64,000 bases of DNA from the NCBI GenBank assembly GCA_964567485.1, contig CAZMMX010000004.1, positions 62,001 to 126,000 of the forward strand. The letters run 5' to 3'. The stretch is from UBA1413 sp964567485. Lineage in GTDB: Bacteria > Bacteroidota > Bacteroidia > Bacteroidales > Prolixibacteraceae. This document shows, piece after piece, positions 44,223 through 51,782 of the stretch (position 1 is its first letter; each line of letters begins with the position of its first letter). The notes under the pieces are model-generated. The model searched no databases and had not been told where the DNA came from. It worked only from the letters and a program-made list of their open reading frames with translations. Both the position numbers and the translations under genes were made by a program.

Positions 44223-44295
44223 ACCCCTCTCCTGAGGGTAGACGACCAACGTCGGCGATACCGGTCAGGTTCCTCATCGCGGGGGCAAATCCTAA
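44222..44295 (-). other. Structured intergenic stretch of unknown role
   Basis: Between the secG terminator and groES lie a hairpin (CCCTC 44225-44229, GAGGG 44234-44238) and, on the minus strand, GAACCTGACCGG (44261-44272) followed by GCCGACGTTGG. The latter recalls the 3' half of a TPP aptamer but lacks its CTGAGA and ATAATG cores. It may be a small RNA, a leader element or a decayed riboswitch. Confidence 0.3.
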
Positions 44296-44300
44296 CAAAG

Positions 44301-44333
44301 AAAAGGCTGCCCTGAAAAACAGGACAGCCTTTT
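44301..44333 (-). terminator. Terminator after secG
   Basis: Arms 44301-44314 (AAAAGGCTGCCCTG) and 44320-44333 pair with one mismatch around a 5-base loop. On the minus strand the stem ends in CCTTTTCTTTG, a T-rich tail. It separates the lptE-secG unit from groES. Confidence 0.82.
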
Positions 44334-44354
44334 CTGCCAGAGAGTCACAAAAGC

Positions 44355-44705
44355 TTACCTGGCTGAATCTCCAGGGGTAGCCTCATTCTCAGGGGCTGTG
44401 GTCGGGAAGGTGGGAACCTGATTGGGAATGGCCACGTTCTGGATCTGCTCCTGCACCATGGATCCACCTTCAACAGCTTCGTTACGGGGAAGAAAGGCCG
44501 ATCCGGCGATGGCGAGCACTAAAAGGGCAGCTGCCAGGGCCCAGGTGGTCTTTTCCAGAAAATCGGCAGTCTTCCTGACTCCCGCAATCTGTGTGGATGC
44601 CTGAAAATTACTGGCAAGGCCTCCGCCTTTGGAATTCTGCACAAGGACAATAAGCACCAGCAAAATACAGACAATGAATATCAGGACAATAATTAGTGTA
44701 TACAT
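44355..44705 (-). CDS. secG: Preprotein translocase subunit SecG
   Basis: This 116-residue subunit of SecYEG has two membrane helices (about 3-22 and 54-72). Between them is the conserved cytoplasmic loop VQNSKGGGLASNFQAS, the SecG signature. The C-terminal tail is acidic and Pro-rich, as in other Bacteroidota SecG. It follows the helical-repeat protein by 11 bp and is the last gene of the sigma-54 activator-lptE unit before a terminator. Confidence 0.93.
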   Translation of the reverse strand: MYTLIIVLIFIVCILLVLIVLVQNSKGGGLASNFQASTQIAGVRKTADFLEKTTWALAAALLVLAIAGSAFLPRNEAVEGGSMVQEQIQNVAIPNQVPTFPTTAPENEATPGDSAR

Positions 44706-44716
44706 TTCATTCGCTG

Positions 44717-45316
44717 TTAATAGTTCATTTTTCTTTTAACTTCCTCAATGCGGGCTGCAAAGTAAATACTTTTTCCGGGAAATCTCAAACTTAATTTTTC
44801 AAAAGCATCTATGGCTTCGCTATATTTTTTCTGTTGAACCAGAAGGTTGGCGAAAGTTTCGGAGATGATCTCTCCTGAGATCTCGGCGGCTTTTTCCGCC
44901 AGGTCGACTTTTGCACTCCCCGGTTCCGTCGTTTGGAGGGTTCCGAAGGCTGCCCCACCCGCCAGAAACCGCTCAACGAGAGCCTGTCCTGAATTGCCAG
45001 TGACCAGGGGTTCCTCCTGGGTCTCCCAGGCAGGAGACTCCTCACGGCCGAGATAATCGGACGGGGATACGGGAGCCGTTGTCGTTTCTCCTTCCACGAT
45101 CCTGCGCAGGAACTGGCGGTCCCTAACACGAAGGGCCACCCCGGGCAGCATCTCCCCAAACCGGGGATCCCCGGCATTCCGCAAACTCCGCAGGTAAAGC
45201 ATCCATCCCTCCTGAAACCAGGGATACTCCCTGAGAAGCTCTTCCCAGAAGGGGATCTGGGCTTCCCCGGTCAAAGCGGGATTCTTGTAATATTTCAGAA
45301 ATTCCTGCGTGTTCAT
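44717..45316 (-). CDS. Conserved hypothetical protein with C-terminal TPR-like helices
   Basis: This 199-residue protein has no signal peptide. Its N-terminal part is helical and aromatic (LREYPWFQEGWMLYLRSLRN), a low-complexity middle section follows, and the C-terminal 50 residues look like one or two tetratricopeptide helices (TFANLLVQQKKYSEAIDAFEKL). I recognise no named family. It starts directly after the lptE stop and sits before secG, an order I associate with Bacteroidota. A scaffold role in envelope assembly is only a guess. Confidence 0.75.
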   Translation of the reverse strand: MNTQEFLKYYKNPALTGEAQIPFWEELLREYPWFQEGWMLYLRSLRNAGDPRFGEMLPGVALRVRDRQFLRRIVEGETTTAPVSPSDYLGREESPAWETQEEPLVTGNSGQALVERFLAGGAAFGTLQTTEPGSAKVDLAEKAAEISGEIISETFANLLVQQKKYSEAIDAFEKLSLRFPGKSIYFAARIEEVKRKMNY

Positions 45317-45838
45317 TTACCAGTTAGCTATCGTGGCATTAAAAATATCATCGAGCAGTTTTTCCAGAATCTCAGGAACCATACTGCTTTCCACATCATT
45401 CAGGCTCATAGAACTCGAAAAATCCTCAAAGGCTGAAAAGGTACGGTCAAAGTCCTGGGTATGGTCCCTGTTGTTGGTGTATTTGAGCCTGACGGTGATG
45501 GTCAGCCGGTTTTGGGCAGCCATATCCTCCTTCTGGATGGCCATCGGCCGTACCGAATAGTCGGTGATCTGCCCCTCAAAGATCAGGTCGCCATTCTCGG
45601 CTTCCTCCTTCAGGGAGGTCTGCTTCTGTAGTTTCTCCTTGAGTTCTTCGGTGAAATCGTTGCTCAAGACCGGGTTGACCAGCCTGGCACGGTTGGGAAA
45701 ATAGTAGACCGAAAAAGTCTTGACGTCGGCCGAAAGGTTGGCTCCTGTGAAGCTATAGGAAAACTTGCACGAGCTCACTCCCCCCACAACGGCCACCACC
45801 AGCAGGGCCAAAAATACCGGGAATCTTCTTCTATTCAT
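45317..45838 (-). CDS. lptE: LPS-assembly lipoprotein LptE-like
   Basis: This 173-residue lipoprotein has a signal with lipobox VSSC (Cys at about 24) followed by KFSYSFTGANL. The two-strand, two-helix LptE pattern is present: KTFSVYYFPNRA, LKEKLQKQTSL, LIFEGQITDYSVRPMA and LTITVRLKYTNN. LptE plugs the LptD barrel that inserts LPS in the outer membrane. With lptC at 7751 and kdsB at 47257 it belongs to the LPS pathway genes of this window. It follows the sigma-54 activator by 2 bp. Confidence 0.87.
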   Translation of the reverse strand: MNRRRFPVFLALLVVAVVGGVSSCKFSYSFTGANLSADVKTFSVYYFPNRARLVNPVLSNDFTEELKEKLQKQTSLKEEAENGDLIFEGQITDYSVRPMAIQKEDMAAQNRLTITVRLKYTNNRDHTQDFDRTFSAFEDFSSSMSLNDVESSMVPEILEKLLDDIFNATIANW

Positions 45839-45840
45839 GG

Positions 45841-47070
45841 TCAGGCTGAAATTTGGTATTCTTTGATTTTCCGGTATAGGGTACGTTCCGAGATTCCCAG
45901 CTCCTGGGCGGCGAATTTCCGCTTTCCGCCATGTTTCTCGAGCGCTTTTCTGATCAGTTCAATCTCCTTCTCCTCGAGCGACAGAGACTCTTCCACGAAC
46001 TCCTCGGTATCCATGATATTCTCCTTTTCGAAGGTATCGACCTTGATAGGAGACGGGCTCTTCACTCCCGACACCACTTCCACATCATTGTGATAGAGCT
46101 TGCGGATAATAGGGGCATAGTCTTCGGCCACCTCCTCATGGCCCCGGTCATGAAGAATGCTGTTCACCAGCTTTTTCAGGTCGTTCATATCCTTTTTCAT
46201 ATCGAAGAGGACCTGGTAGAGGATCTCCCGTTCGCTCGAAAAACTCCTTTCCTGGGAAGTGGATACCAGAGCCGGAAGGTTGGTTTTGGTCTCTGATGGC
46301 AGGTATCTCATGATGACCTGTCCCGTGATGTCACGGTTATGTTCAATAACGGAGATCTGTTCGGTGATATTCTTCAGTTGGCGCACATTTCCCGGCCAGG
46401 AATAACTGGACAGCAGGATGCGGGCGTCCTCTTCCAGGCGAATCGGGGGCATTCTGTATTTTTCGGCGAAATCGGCGGCGAATTTCCGGAACAACAGGTG
46501 AATATCATCACTGCGGTGCCGCAGTGGATGCACGATAATGGGTACGGTATTCAGCCGGTAGTAAAGGTCTTCACGAAACCTCCCGTTTTCGATGGCGAGG
46601 GTGAGATTGAGGTTAGTCGCGGCAATCACCCTGACATTGGTTTTGAGGACCTTGGAAGATCCCACTTTAATGAATTCCCCGGTTTCGAGAACCCTCAGGA
46701 GCCTCACCTGGGTCGAGAGGGGAAGCTCCCCGATCTCATCCAGAAAAATCGTTCCGCCATCGGCCTCCTCGAAATACCCTTTTCTGTCGGCCAACGCCCC
46801 CGTGAAGGCTCCCTTTTCATGCCCGAAAAGTTCCGAATCGATGGTACCCTCGGGAATGGCACCGCAGTTCACGGCAATATATTTCCCGTGTTTACGTGCT
46901 GAATGATAATGAATAATCTGCGGGAATATCTCCTTACCGGTCCCGCTCTCTCCTGTAATCAGTACCGACAGGTCGGTGGGTGCCACCTGCACCGCCACCT
47001 CAATGGCCCTGTTCAGATCAGGCGAGTTGCCGATGATCCCGAACCGTTGCTTTATTGCCTGTACATCCAT
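45841..47070 (-). CDS. Sigma-54-dependent activator without receiver domain
   Basis: This 409-residue regulator consists of an AAA+ domain (about 20-250) and a C-terminal Fis-type helix-turn-helix (GKRKFAAQELGISERTLYRKI, about 383-403). The AAA+ part has Walker A GESGTGKE, the sigma-54 contact loop GAFTGA, Walker B TIFLDEIGELPL and the arginine-finger region FREDLYYRLNTVPI. There is no N-terminal receiver, GAF or PAS domain, so the signal input is not evident. A linker of about 85 residues precedes a long acidic helix before the HTH. It heads the lptE-secG unit, and a perfect -7 TAAATTTG lies upstream. Confidence 0.92.
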   Translation of the reverse strand: MDVQAIKQRFGIIGNSPDLNRAIEVAVQVAPTDLSVLITGESGTGKEIFPQIIHYHSARKHGKYIAVNCGAIPEGTIDSELFGHEKGAFTGALADRKGYFEEADGGTIFLDEIGELPLSTQVRLLRVLETGEFIKVGSSKVLKTNVRVIAATNLNLTLAIENGRFREDLYYRLNTVPIIVHPLRHRSDDIHLLFRKFAADFAEKYRMPPIRLEEDARILLSSYSWPGNVRQLKNITEQISVIEHNRDITGQVIMRYLPSETKTNLPALVSTSQERSFSSEREILYQVLFDMKKDMNDLKKLVNSILHDRGHEEVAEDYAPIIRKLYHNDVEVVSGVKSPSPIKVDTFEKENIMDTEEFVEESLSLEEKEIELIRKALEKHGGKRKFAAQELGISERTLYRKIKEYQISA

Positions 47071-47089
47071 GGGTTCTGTTGAAAGTGTG

Positions 47090-47097
47090 CAAATTTA
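47090..47097 (-). promoter_or_regulatory. -7 promoter element for the sigma-54 activator gene
   Basis: On the minus strand TAAATTTG matches TAnnTTTG exactly, 20 bp before the ATG at 47070. It is back-to-back with the kdsB promoter (47134-47166). Confidence 0.5.
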
Positions 47098-47133
47098 CAA
47101 TTTTTAAGCCGAAAAAAATCCCCTTATACGATA

Positions 47134-47166
47134 TTTGGCTTTATTTGAAGGGTTGCACTATCTTTG
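47134..47166 (+). promoter_or_regulatory. Bacteroidota-type promoter for kdsB
   Basis: TTTG (47134-47137), a 21-bp spacer and TATCTTTG (47159-47166) match the -33/-7 pattern. The transcript would have a leader of about 80 bases before the kdsB ATG at 47257, containing an in-frame ATT/TTG-rich stretch but no separate gene I can support. Confidence 0.6.
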
Positions 47167-47256
47167 CCTTCAGGTGTGGTCGGGGAGTTGCTGCAAGGGT
47201 TCACTTCCACAACGCCTGAGGGAACCGAAAAATTGTCACAATTAATAATTGACCCT

Positions 47257-47991
47257 ATGAAGTGCATTGCTATCATACCTGCCCGTTACCAGTCGACGCG
47301 TTTCCCGGGGAAGCCACTGGCGATGATTCACGGGCAGCCGATGATTTGCCGGGTGGTGGAGCAGGTACAGGCCGCCCTGGAAGAGGTGTGGGTAGCCACC
47401 GACCACGGGGAGATTGCCGCCGCGGTCAGGGCTTCCGGGGGAAGAGTCATCATGACCTCTCCCGACCATGCCAGCGGTACTGACAGGTGCGCAGAAGCAG
47501 CCCGTATCATTGCGGAGACCACCTCTTTCGAGGTGGTCATCAACGTCCAGGGTGATGAGCCCTTTATCAGGCCTGAACAGATCAGGGAGCTGGCAGCATG
47601 CTTTGTCCCCGGGGTACAGATTGCCACCCTGGCACGCCCCATCACAGAACTGGCGGAACTGGAAAACCCCAACAAGCCCAAGGTGGTCCTGGACAGGAAG
47701 GGTGATGCCCTCTATTTTTCCAGGTCGGTGATTCCCTATTTCCGCGGAAGGGAAAAGGGCGAATGGCTCATCGCTCATACCTACTGGGCCCATGTGGGCA
47801 TGTATGGCTACCGCCGGGAAGTGCTCCAGGAAATCACCCAACTCACTCCGGGACTCCTGGAATCCGCAGAATCACTGGAACAGTTGCGGTGGCTCGAAAA
47901 CGGATACCGCATCAGGGTAGCTCCCACCCGTTTCACCAGCTATGGCATTGACACCCCTGCCGATTTGGAAGAAGCCCTGAAACTATTCTGA
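47257..47991 (+). CDS. kdsB: CMP-Kdo synthetase (3-deoxy-manno-octulosonate cytidylyltransferase)
   Basis: This 244-residue enzyme activates Kdo with CTP for the LPS inner core. The nucleotide site IIPARYQSTRFPGKPL (about residues 6-21) opens the protein. MTSPDHASGTDRCAEA and VINVQGDEPFI (metal and sugar sites) follow, with YFSRSVIPYFR and HVGMYGYRREVL later. ATG 47257 was chosen because the extended frame upstream lies in the promoter leader. It is divergent from the sigma-54 activator and lptE unit, so LPS genes flank one control region. Confidence 0.95.
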   Translation: MKCIAIIPARYQSTRFPGKPLAMIHGQPMICRVVEQVQAALEEVWVATDHGEIAAAVRASGGRVIMTSPDHASGTDRCAEAARIIAETTSFEVVINVQGDEPFIRPEQIRELAACFVPGVQIATLARPITELAELENPNKPKVVLDRKGDALYFSRSVIPYFRGREKGEWLIAHTYWAHVGMYGYRREVLQEITQLTPGLLESAESLEQLRWLENGYRIRVAPTRFTSYGIDTPADLEEALKLF

Positions 47992-48065
47992 AAATTTCGG
48001 TTTTTATAAAAAAGGCATTATATTTGTATAGGTTTAGAAAGAAAAAAACCGGCAATCAGGGATGA

Positions 48066-48120
48066 AATAGCCATGATCAATACATCCCCAAAAGGAATGA
48101 ATAAACCAATCATGGCTATT
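48066..48120. repeat. Hairpin repeat, copy 2, upstream of the T9SS-tail gene
   Basis: AATAGCCATGAT (48066-48077) and ATCATGGCTATT (48109-48120) form a perfect 12-bp inverted repeat with a 31-base spacer, followed by ACATGTG. The element resembles 17461-17519 in arm sequence, spacer length and right flank. Confidence 0.65.
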
Positions 48121-48153
48121 ACATGTGGCCGTTAAAATAGACCATATATTCGC

Positions 48154-48525
48154 ATGAAAAGATTTATTATTTCGGTAATGCTGCTGTTCGCGGTGGGTCT
48201 CCTGCAAGGGCAGGAAAGCGCACCGGGGGTATCTTCCGCCTTTTCTAGGGGTACGGAAGTGCAGGCTGCACAGCCCGAAGTGAAGGTCTTCCCCAATCCC
48301 GTCCATAACCGCCGTTTTACCGTGGAAACCGGAAATGCCCTGATCAGGGAGATCCGGATCACCAACATCGCCGGGTCACAAGTCTATCTCAAGAAATTTC
48401 CGGTGCCCGTACAGCGCTTCGAAATCACCACTGACAACATCCCCGACGGTGTTTACCTTCTCAGGGTCAGCAATTCGGGGAATACGGCAAAGACCGTGAA
48501 ACTGCTGGTGAGCAATCCCAAATAA
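48154..48525 (+). CDS. Small exported protein consisting almost only of a T9SS sorting tail
   Basis: This 123-residue protein has a signal peptide (about 1-20, MKRFIISVMLLFAVGLLQGQ) and a short polar linker. From about residue 42 it carries a type A C-terminal sorting domain of the type IX secretion system (VKVFPNPVHNRRFTVE, IREIRITNIAGSQVY, DNIPDGVYLLRVSNSG). Normally such a tail follows a large cargo domain and is cut off after export. Here no cargo is present. It may be a remnant of a longer gene, a decoy, or a short surface protein. The frame is intact and the start follows a hairpin repeat. Confidence 0.83.
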   Translation: MKRFIISVMLLFAVGLLQGQESAPGVSSAFSRGTEVQAAQPEVKVFPNPVHNRRFTVETGNALIREIRITNIAGSQVYLKKFPVPVQRFEITTDNIPDGVYLLRVSNSGNTAKTVKLLVSNPK

Positions 48526-48562
48526 CAGCGCCCCTTCCCGTCCGGGTCCCCATTCCGCGAAT

Positions 48563-48989
48563 AATCAGTTTTTCATGAGTGGTCAGTACTTACATGATTA
48601 GTCAGTACTTACATGATTAGTCAATACTTACATGATTAGTCAGTACTTACACGATTAGTCAGTACTTACATGATTAGTCAATACTTACATGATTAGTCAA
48701 TACTTACATGATTAGTCAGTACTTACACGATTAGTCNNNNNNNNNNNNNNNNNNNNNNNNNNNNNNNNNNNNNNNNNNNNNNNNNNNNNNNNNNNNNNNN
48801 NNNNNNNNNNNNNNNNNNNNNNNNNNNNNNNNNNNNAGTCAATACTTACATGATTAGTCAGTACTTACACGATTAGTCAGTACTTACATGACTAGTCAGT
48901 ACTTACATGACTAGTCAGTACTTACATGACTAGTCAGTACTTACATGATTAGTCAGTACTTACATGATTAGTCAGTATATACGTGAATG
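48563..48989. repeat. 19-bp tandem repeat array with an assembly gap
   Basis: Units of GTCAGTACTTACATGATTA repeat head to tail. Eight full copies (48582-48733) precede the gap and seven (48838-48970) follow it, with degenerate units at both edges (48563-48581 and 48971-48989). Inner copies vary at only a few positions (CAGTAC/CAATAC, ATGATTA/ACGATTA/ATGACTA). A 19-bp period cannot hold a reading frame, and there are no spacers. The rest of the 566-bp gap between convergent genes (48526-48562 and 48990-49091) shows nothing else. Confidence 0.95.
48737..48836. other. Run of 100 N (scaffold gap)
   Basis: Exactly 100 undetermined bases interrupt the 19-bp array. The round number is a placeholder and the repeat phase does not continue across it, so the true array length is unknown. 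Confidence 0.99.
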
Positions 48990-49091
48990 ACCCGGATTTG
49001 TGTGAATGGAAGTCCATCACAGTGAAATATACGCTTATCAGGCACCACTACCCGATTATAGCAGAAGGTTGGGGAATGCGCTTACCGGAAT

Positions 49092-50618
49092 TCAGCGTCT
49101 TTTCAGACCGAGTACCCCCAGGAGGCCCCGGGTGACCTCGCGGGCCACGGTACGGGTAACAGAGCTCTTCATGATTTTTTCGAAGGTGGAGACCTGGCGG
49201 GTGGTGCGGCCGCGTGCGGGGGTTCTGCCAGTCCGGCTTTTTTCCCTCAGTTCGCGGGCGTCCTGTTCTTCCATCCTTTCGAGCAGGATTTCGTGGGCAC
49301 TCTCACGGTCTATATTGCGGTTGTACTTTGTCACCAGCGCCGAACGGTCGACGAGGTCGCTGATCTCCCCTTCCGAGAGGATGTCCATCCGTGAAAAAGG
49401 AGGGCGCATCAGGGTATGCACCAGTTCCGTGGGCATTCCCTTTTCATTAAGGGCCGTGACCATGGCTTCGCCGGTTCCCATTTTGGTAATCAACTCATTG
49501 GCCACATAAAAGTCGCTCAGAGGATAGTTTTCAGCGGCCAGTTTGATGGCTTTGCGGTCTTTGGCCGTGAAAGCCCTCAGGGCGTGTTGAACCTTCAGGC
49601 CCAGTTGGCCCAGGACTTCGGCGGGGACGTCATCGGGTGACTGCGTCACCAGGATGATACCCACCCCCTTGGAACGGATCAACTTGATGGTCATTTCGAA
49701 CTGGTCAAGCAGGGTTTTGGTGGCATTGCGGAAGATCAGGTGGGCCTCATCGAAGAAGATCACCAGTTCAGGTTTGGCCAGGTCTCCTTTTTCCGGCATT
49801 TTTTGGAATATCTCAGCCAGCAGGCAGAGCATGAAGGTGCTGAACATCGCCGTATTGCTCTGGATATCGGTCACCCTCAATATGTTGACCATTCCCCGGC
49901 CCTGGTCATCACGGCGCATCAGGTCGACGATGTCAAACGAGGGTTCTCCGAAGAAACGGGCGGCTCCCTGCTGTTCCAGGCCGGTCAGGCTGCGCATGAT
50001 GGTCCCGGCCGAGGTGGTCTGGAAAAAGCCGTATTCCTTCTGGAATTCTGCCTTGCCGTCTTCCTGGACATATTTCAGCACGGTTTTCAGGTCCTCGATG
50101 TCGAGAAGCGGCAGCCCTTTGTCGTCGCAGTATTTGAAGACCATGGAGAGGATGCCTGTCTGGTTTTCATTGAGATCGAGTATTTTACCCAGGAGTACCG
50201 GACCGAATTCCGAGACGGTAGCTTTCATTTTCACTCCCGGTTCGTCACTGATGGTCATCAGTTCCGAGGTGTACCCCCGGGGTTGCCAGTCGAGGCCTAT
50301 CAGCCGTGATCTCTTCTCGACCACGGCATTTGTGCTTCCCGGGGCGGCAATTCCGCTGAGGTCCCCCTTGACATCCATCAGCAACACGGGAACTCCGGCA
50401 TCCGACAACCCTTCGGCAATCAGCTGCAGCGACTTGGTCTTGCCGGTTCCGGTGGCTCCGGCAATGAGGCCATGCCTGTTCAGGGTTTTCAGGGGCACCG
50501 TGACCTGGCATCCGGTCTCCTGGTCTTCCCCCAGAATCGCAGATCCTATCAGAATTGACTCTCCCTTGAAGGTATAACTCCCACTTATGGCTTCCACGAA
50601 TTTTTCCTTGACTTCCAT
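49092..50618 (-). CDS. HerA-like (DUF853) ATPase
   Basis: This 508-residue protein is a FtsK/HerA-type P-loop ATPase. Walker A is GATGTGKTKSLQLIAEGL (about 54-71), Walker B LVIFFDEAHLIF, and an Arg/Gln block IILVTQSPDDVPAEVLGQLG follows. The N-terminal part has the HAS-barrel-like GESILIGSAILGED stretch, and the C-terminal 60 residues are basic (REKSRTGRTPARGRTTRQV). HerA proteins move or process DNA, often with the NurA nuclease. The DUF853 group is common in bacteria without a known partner, and none is adjacent here. Confidence 0.88.
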   Translation of the reverse strand: MEVKEKFVEAISGSYTFKGESILIGSAILGEDQETGCQVTVPLKTLNRHGLIAGATGTGKTKSLQLIAEGLSDAGVPVLLMDVKGDLSGIAAPGSTNAVVEKRSRLIGLDWQPRGYTSELMTISDEPGVKMKATVSEFGPVLLGKILDLNENQTGILSMVFKYCDDKGLPLLDIEDLKTVLKYVQEDGKAEFQKEYGFFQTTSAGTIMRSLTGLEQQGAARFFGEPSFDIVDLMRRDDQGRGMVNILRVTDIQSNTAMFSTFMLCLLAEIFQKMPEKGDLAKPELVIFFDEAHLIFRNATKTLLDQFEMTIKLIRSKGVGIILVTQSPDDVPAEVLGQLGLKVQHALRAFTAKDRKAIKLAAENYPLSDFYVANELITKMGTGEAMVTALNEKGMPTELVHTLMRPPFSRMDILSEGEISDLVDRSALVTKYNRNIDRESAHEILLERMEEQDARELREKSRTGRTPARGRTTRQVSTFEKIMKSSVTRTVAREVTRGLLGVLGLKRR

Positions 50619-50639
50619 GATCGCTGCTTTTTGGTTTCC

Positions 50640-50672
50640 TTTGACACAAAAATAACTAATTTATTATTTTTA
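50640..50672 (+). promoter_or_regulatory. Promoter for the guanine-deaminase gene
   Basis: TTTG (50640-50643), a 21-bp spacer and TATTTTTA (50665-50672, one mismatch from TAnnTTTG) precede the ATG at 50689 by 16 bp. Confidence 0.5.
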
Positions 50673-50688
50673 CAGAGAAATTAAACGA

Positions 50689-51174
50689 ATGATGGAAAAA
50701 GAGGAAGCTTCAGGTCGTTTCATGAAGCGTGCAGCCGAATTGGCAGCCTATGCCGTGGACCATGGGTTGGGAGGGCCTTTTGGTGCCGTGGTGGTGAAGG
50801 AGGGTATTATTGTGGGGGAGGGGTATAACCGGGTGACCAGCATTAACGACCCCACCGCCCATGCCGAAATCATGGCGATCAGGGATGCCTGCGCCAAACT
50901 GGAGACCTTCCAGCTCACGGGATGTGAAATCTACAGCAGTTGCGAACCCTGTCCCATGTGCCTGGGGGCCATATACTGGGCCCGCCCCGACAGGCTCATC
51001 TACGGAACCACCCGCTACGACGCCGCCGACGCCGGCTTTGACGACGCCTTCATTTACCATGAAATGGCTCTTCCTGAAAAGGAGAGGAAAATCCCTGTCC
51101 TTTACCTCCCCGACAAGGAAGCCCGCAAGGTCTTCCTGCAGTGGAAAAAGAGAGAAAACAAAACCGCTTATTAA
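50689..51174 (+). CDS. Guanine deaminase (cytidine-deaminase fold)
   Basis: This 161-residue zinc enzyme has the motifs TAHAEIMAI (zinc His and catalytic Glu) and CEPCPMCLGAIYWA (two zinc Cys). The C-terminal TRYDAADAGFDDAFIYHEM stretch is typical of the small GuaD-type guanine deaminases and is not seen in TadA. It should convert guanine to xanthine in purine salvage; related activity on other aminated rings is possible. It stands alone, divergent from the HerA-like gene, and is followed by a helix-hairpin-helix protein 96 bp later. Confidence 0.85.
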   Translation: MMEKEEASGRFMKRAAELAAYAVDHGLGGPFGAVVVKEGIIVGEGYNRVTSINDPTAHAEIMAIRDACAKLETFQLTGCEIYSSCEPCPMCLGAIYWARPDRLIYGTTRYDAADAGFDDAFIYHEMALPEKERKIPVLYLPDKEARKVFLQWKKRENKTAY

Positions 51175-51270
51175 GTTGTTCAACTATTTTTATTAACTTG
51201 GGAATTGACAATTTCTACCGGGTAGAAATAACTCATATACCTGATTAACACTCATTTAAACGAAACCATT

Positions 51271-51678
51271 ATGGCAAAAAAAATTAAGGAAATTGAAGGG
51301 ATCGGTCCGGTGTTCGCTGAGAAGCTGGGGAAAGCCGGTGTTTTGACTGTTGAAAGCCTTCTGGAAAAAGGGTCCACCCGTGGTGGCCGCAAGGCCCTTG
51401 CCGACGCCGCAGGAATCGACGAGAGCAAGGTATTGAACTGGGTCAACAAAGCCGACCTGTTCAGGATCAAGGGCGTGGGGCCCCAGTTTTCAGAACTTCT
51501 GGAAGCTGCCGGTGTAGACACCGTTAAGGAACTGAAAAATCGCAATGCCGAGAACTTGTACCAGAAACTGGTGGAGGTTCAGGCAGAGAAGAAAATCACC
51601 CGTGCCGTGCCCGCCCTTAAGCAGGTCACCAATTTCATAGAGCAGGCAAAAACCCTGCCTCCCGTGGTGACATACTGA
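51271..51678 (+). CDS. DUF4332-type helix-hairpin-helix protein
   Basis: This 135-residue protein is made of two helix-hairpin-helix segments. IKEIEGIGPVFAEKLGKAGV (about 5-24) and LFRIKGVGPQFSELLEAAGV (about 67-86) share the hxxhxGhGxxxxxxLxxxG pattern. DUF4332 proteins are small and probably bind nucleic acid without sequence preference. No catalytic residues are visible and the role is unknown. A terminator at 51704-51742 ends the unit before leuS. Confidence 0.85.
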   Translation: MAKKIKEIEGIGPVFAEKLGKAGVLTVESLLEKGSTRGGRKALADAAGIDESKVLNWVNKADLFRIKGVGPQFSELLEAAGVDTVKELKNRNAENLYQKLVEVQAEKKITRAVPALKQVTNFIEQAKTLPPVVTY

Positions 51679-51703
51679 TTCCGGCTCATCGGATAATCAG
51701 GAT

Positions 51704-51742
51704 AGAGGCTGTTCCCGTGTAAGGAGCAGCCTCTTTTTTTTT
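51704..51742 (+). terminator. Intrinsic terminator after the DUF4332 gene
   Basis: AGAGGCTG (51704-51711) and CAGCCTCT (51727-51734) form the stem, and a run of nine T follows. It isolates the gene from leuS. Confidence 0.88.
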
Positions 51743-51749
51743 AACTTTG
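51742..51749 (+). promoter_or_regulatory. -7 promoter element for leuS
   Basis: TAACTTTG matches TAnnTTTG exactly, 33 bp before the leuS ATG and immediately after the preceding terminator. Confidence 0.5.
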
Positions 51750-51782
51750 CGACTTCGTTTTTCAAACAAACTGAGCTGCAGC

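Noticed and set aside
44222..44295. TPP riboswitch
   Set aside because: Only a partial match to the 3' half; CTGAGA and ATAATG cores are missing and no thiamine gene follows.
44014..44354. CIRCE heat-shock operator
   Set aside because: No TTAGCACTC-N9-GAGTGCTAA pattern is present; the inverted repeat found has other sequence.
48563..48989. CRISPR array
   Set aside because: The 19-bp units are directly abutting with no unique spacers, and no cas gene is in the window.
48563..48989. Plasmid-type iteron origin
   Set aside because: Unit length fits, but there is no Rep gene nearby and the flanks are ordinary chromosomal genes; kept only as an analogy.
50689..51174. Second tadA
   Set aside because: The zinc motifs are shared, but the TRYDAADAGFDDAF stretch is characteristic of small guanine deaminases, and tadA is already present at 32955-33407.
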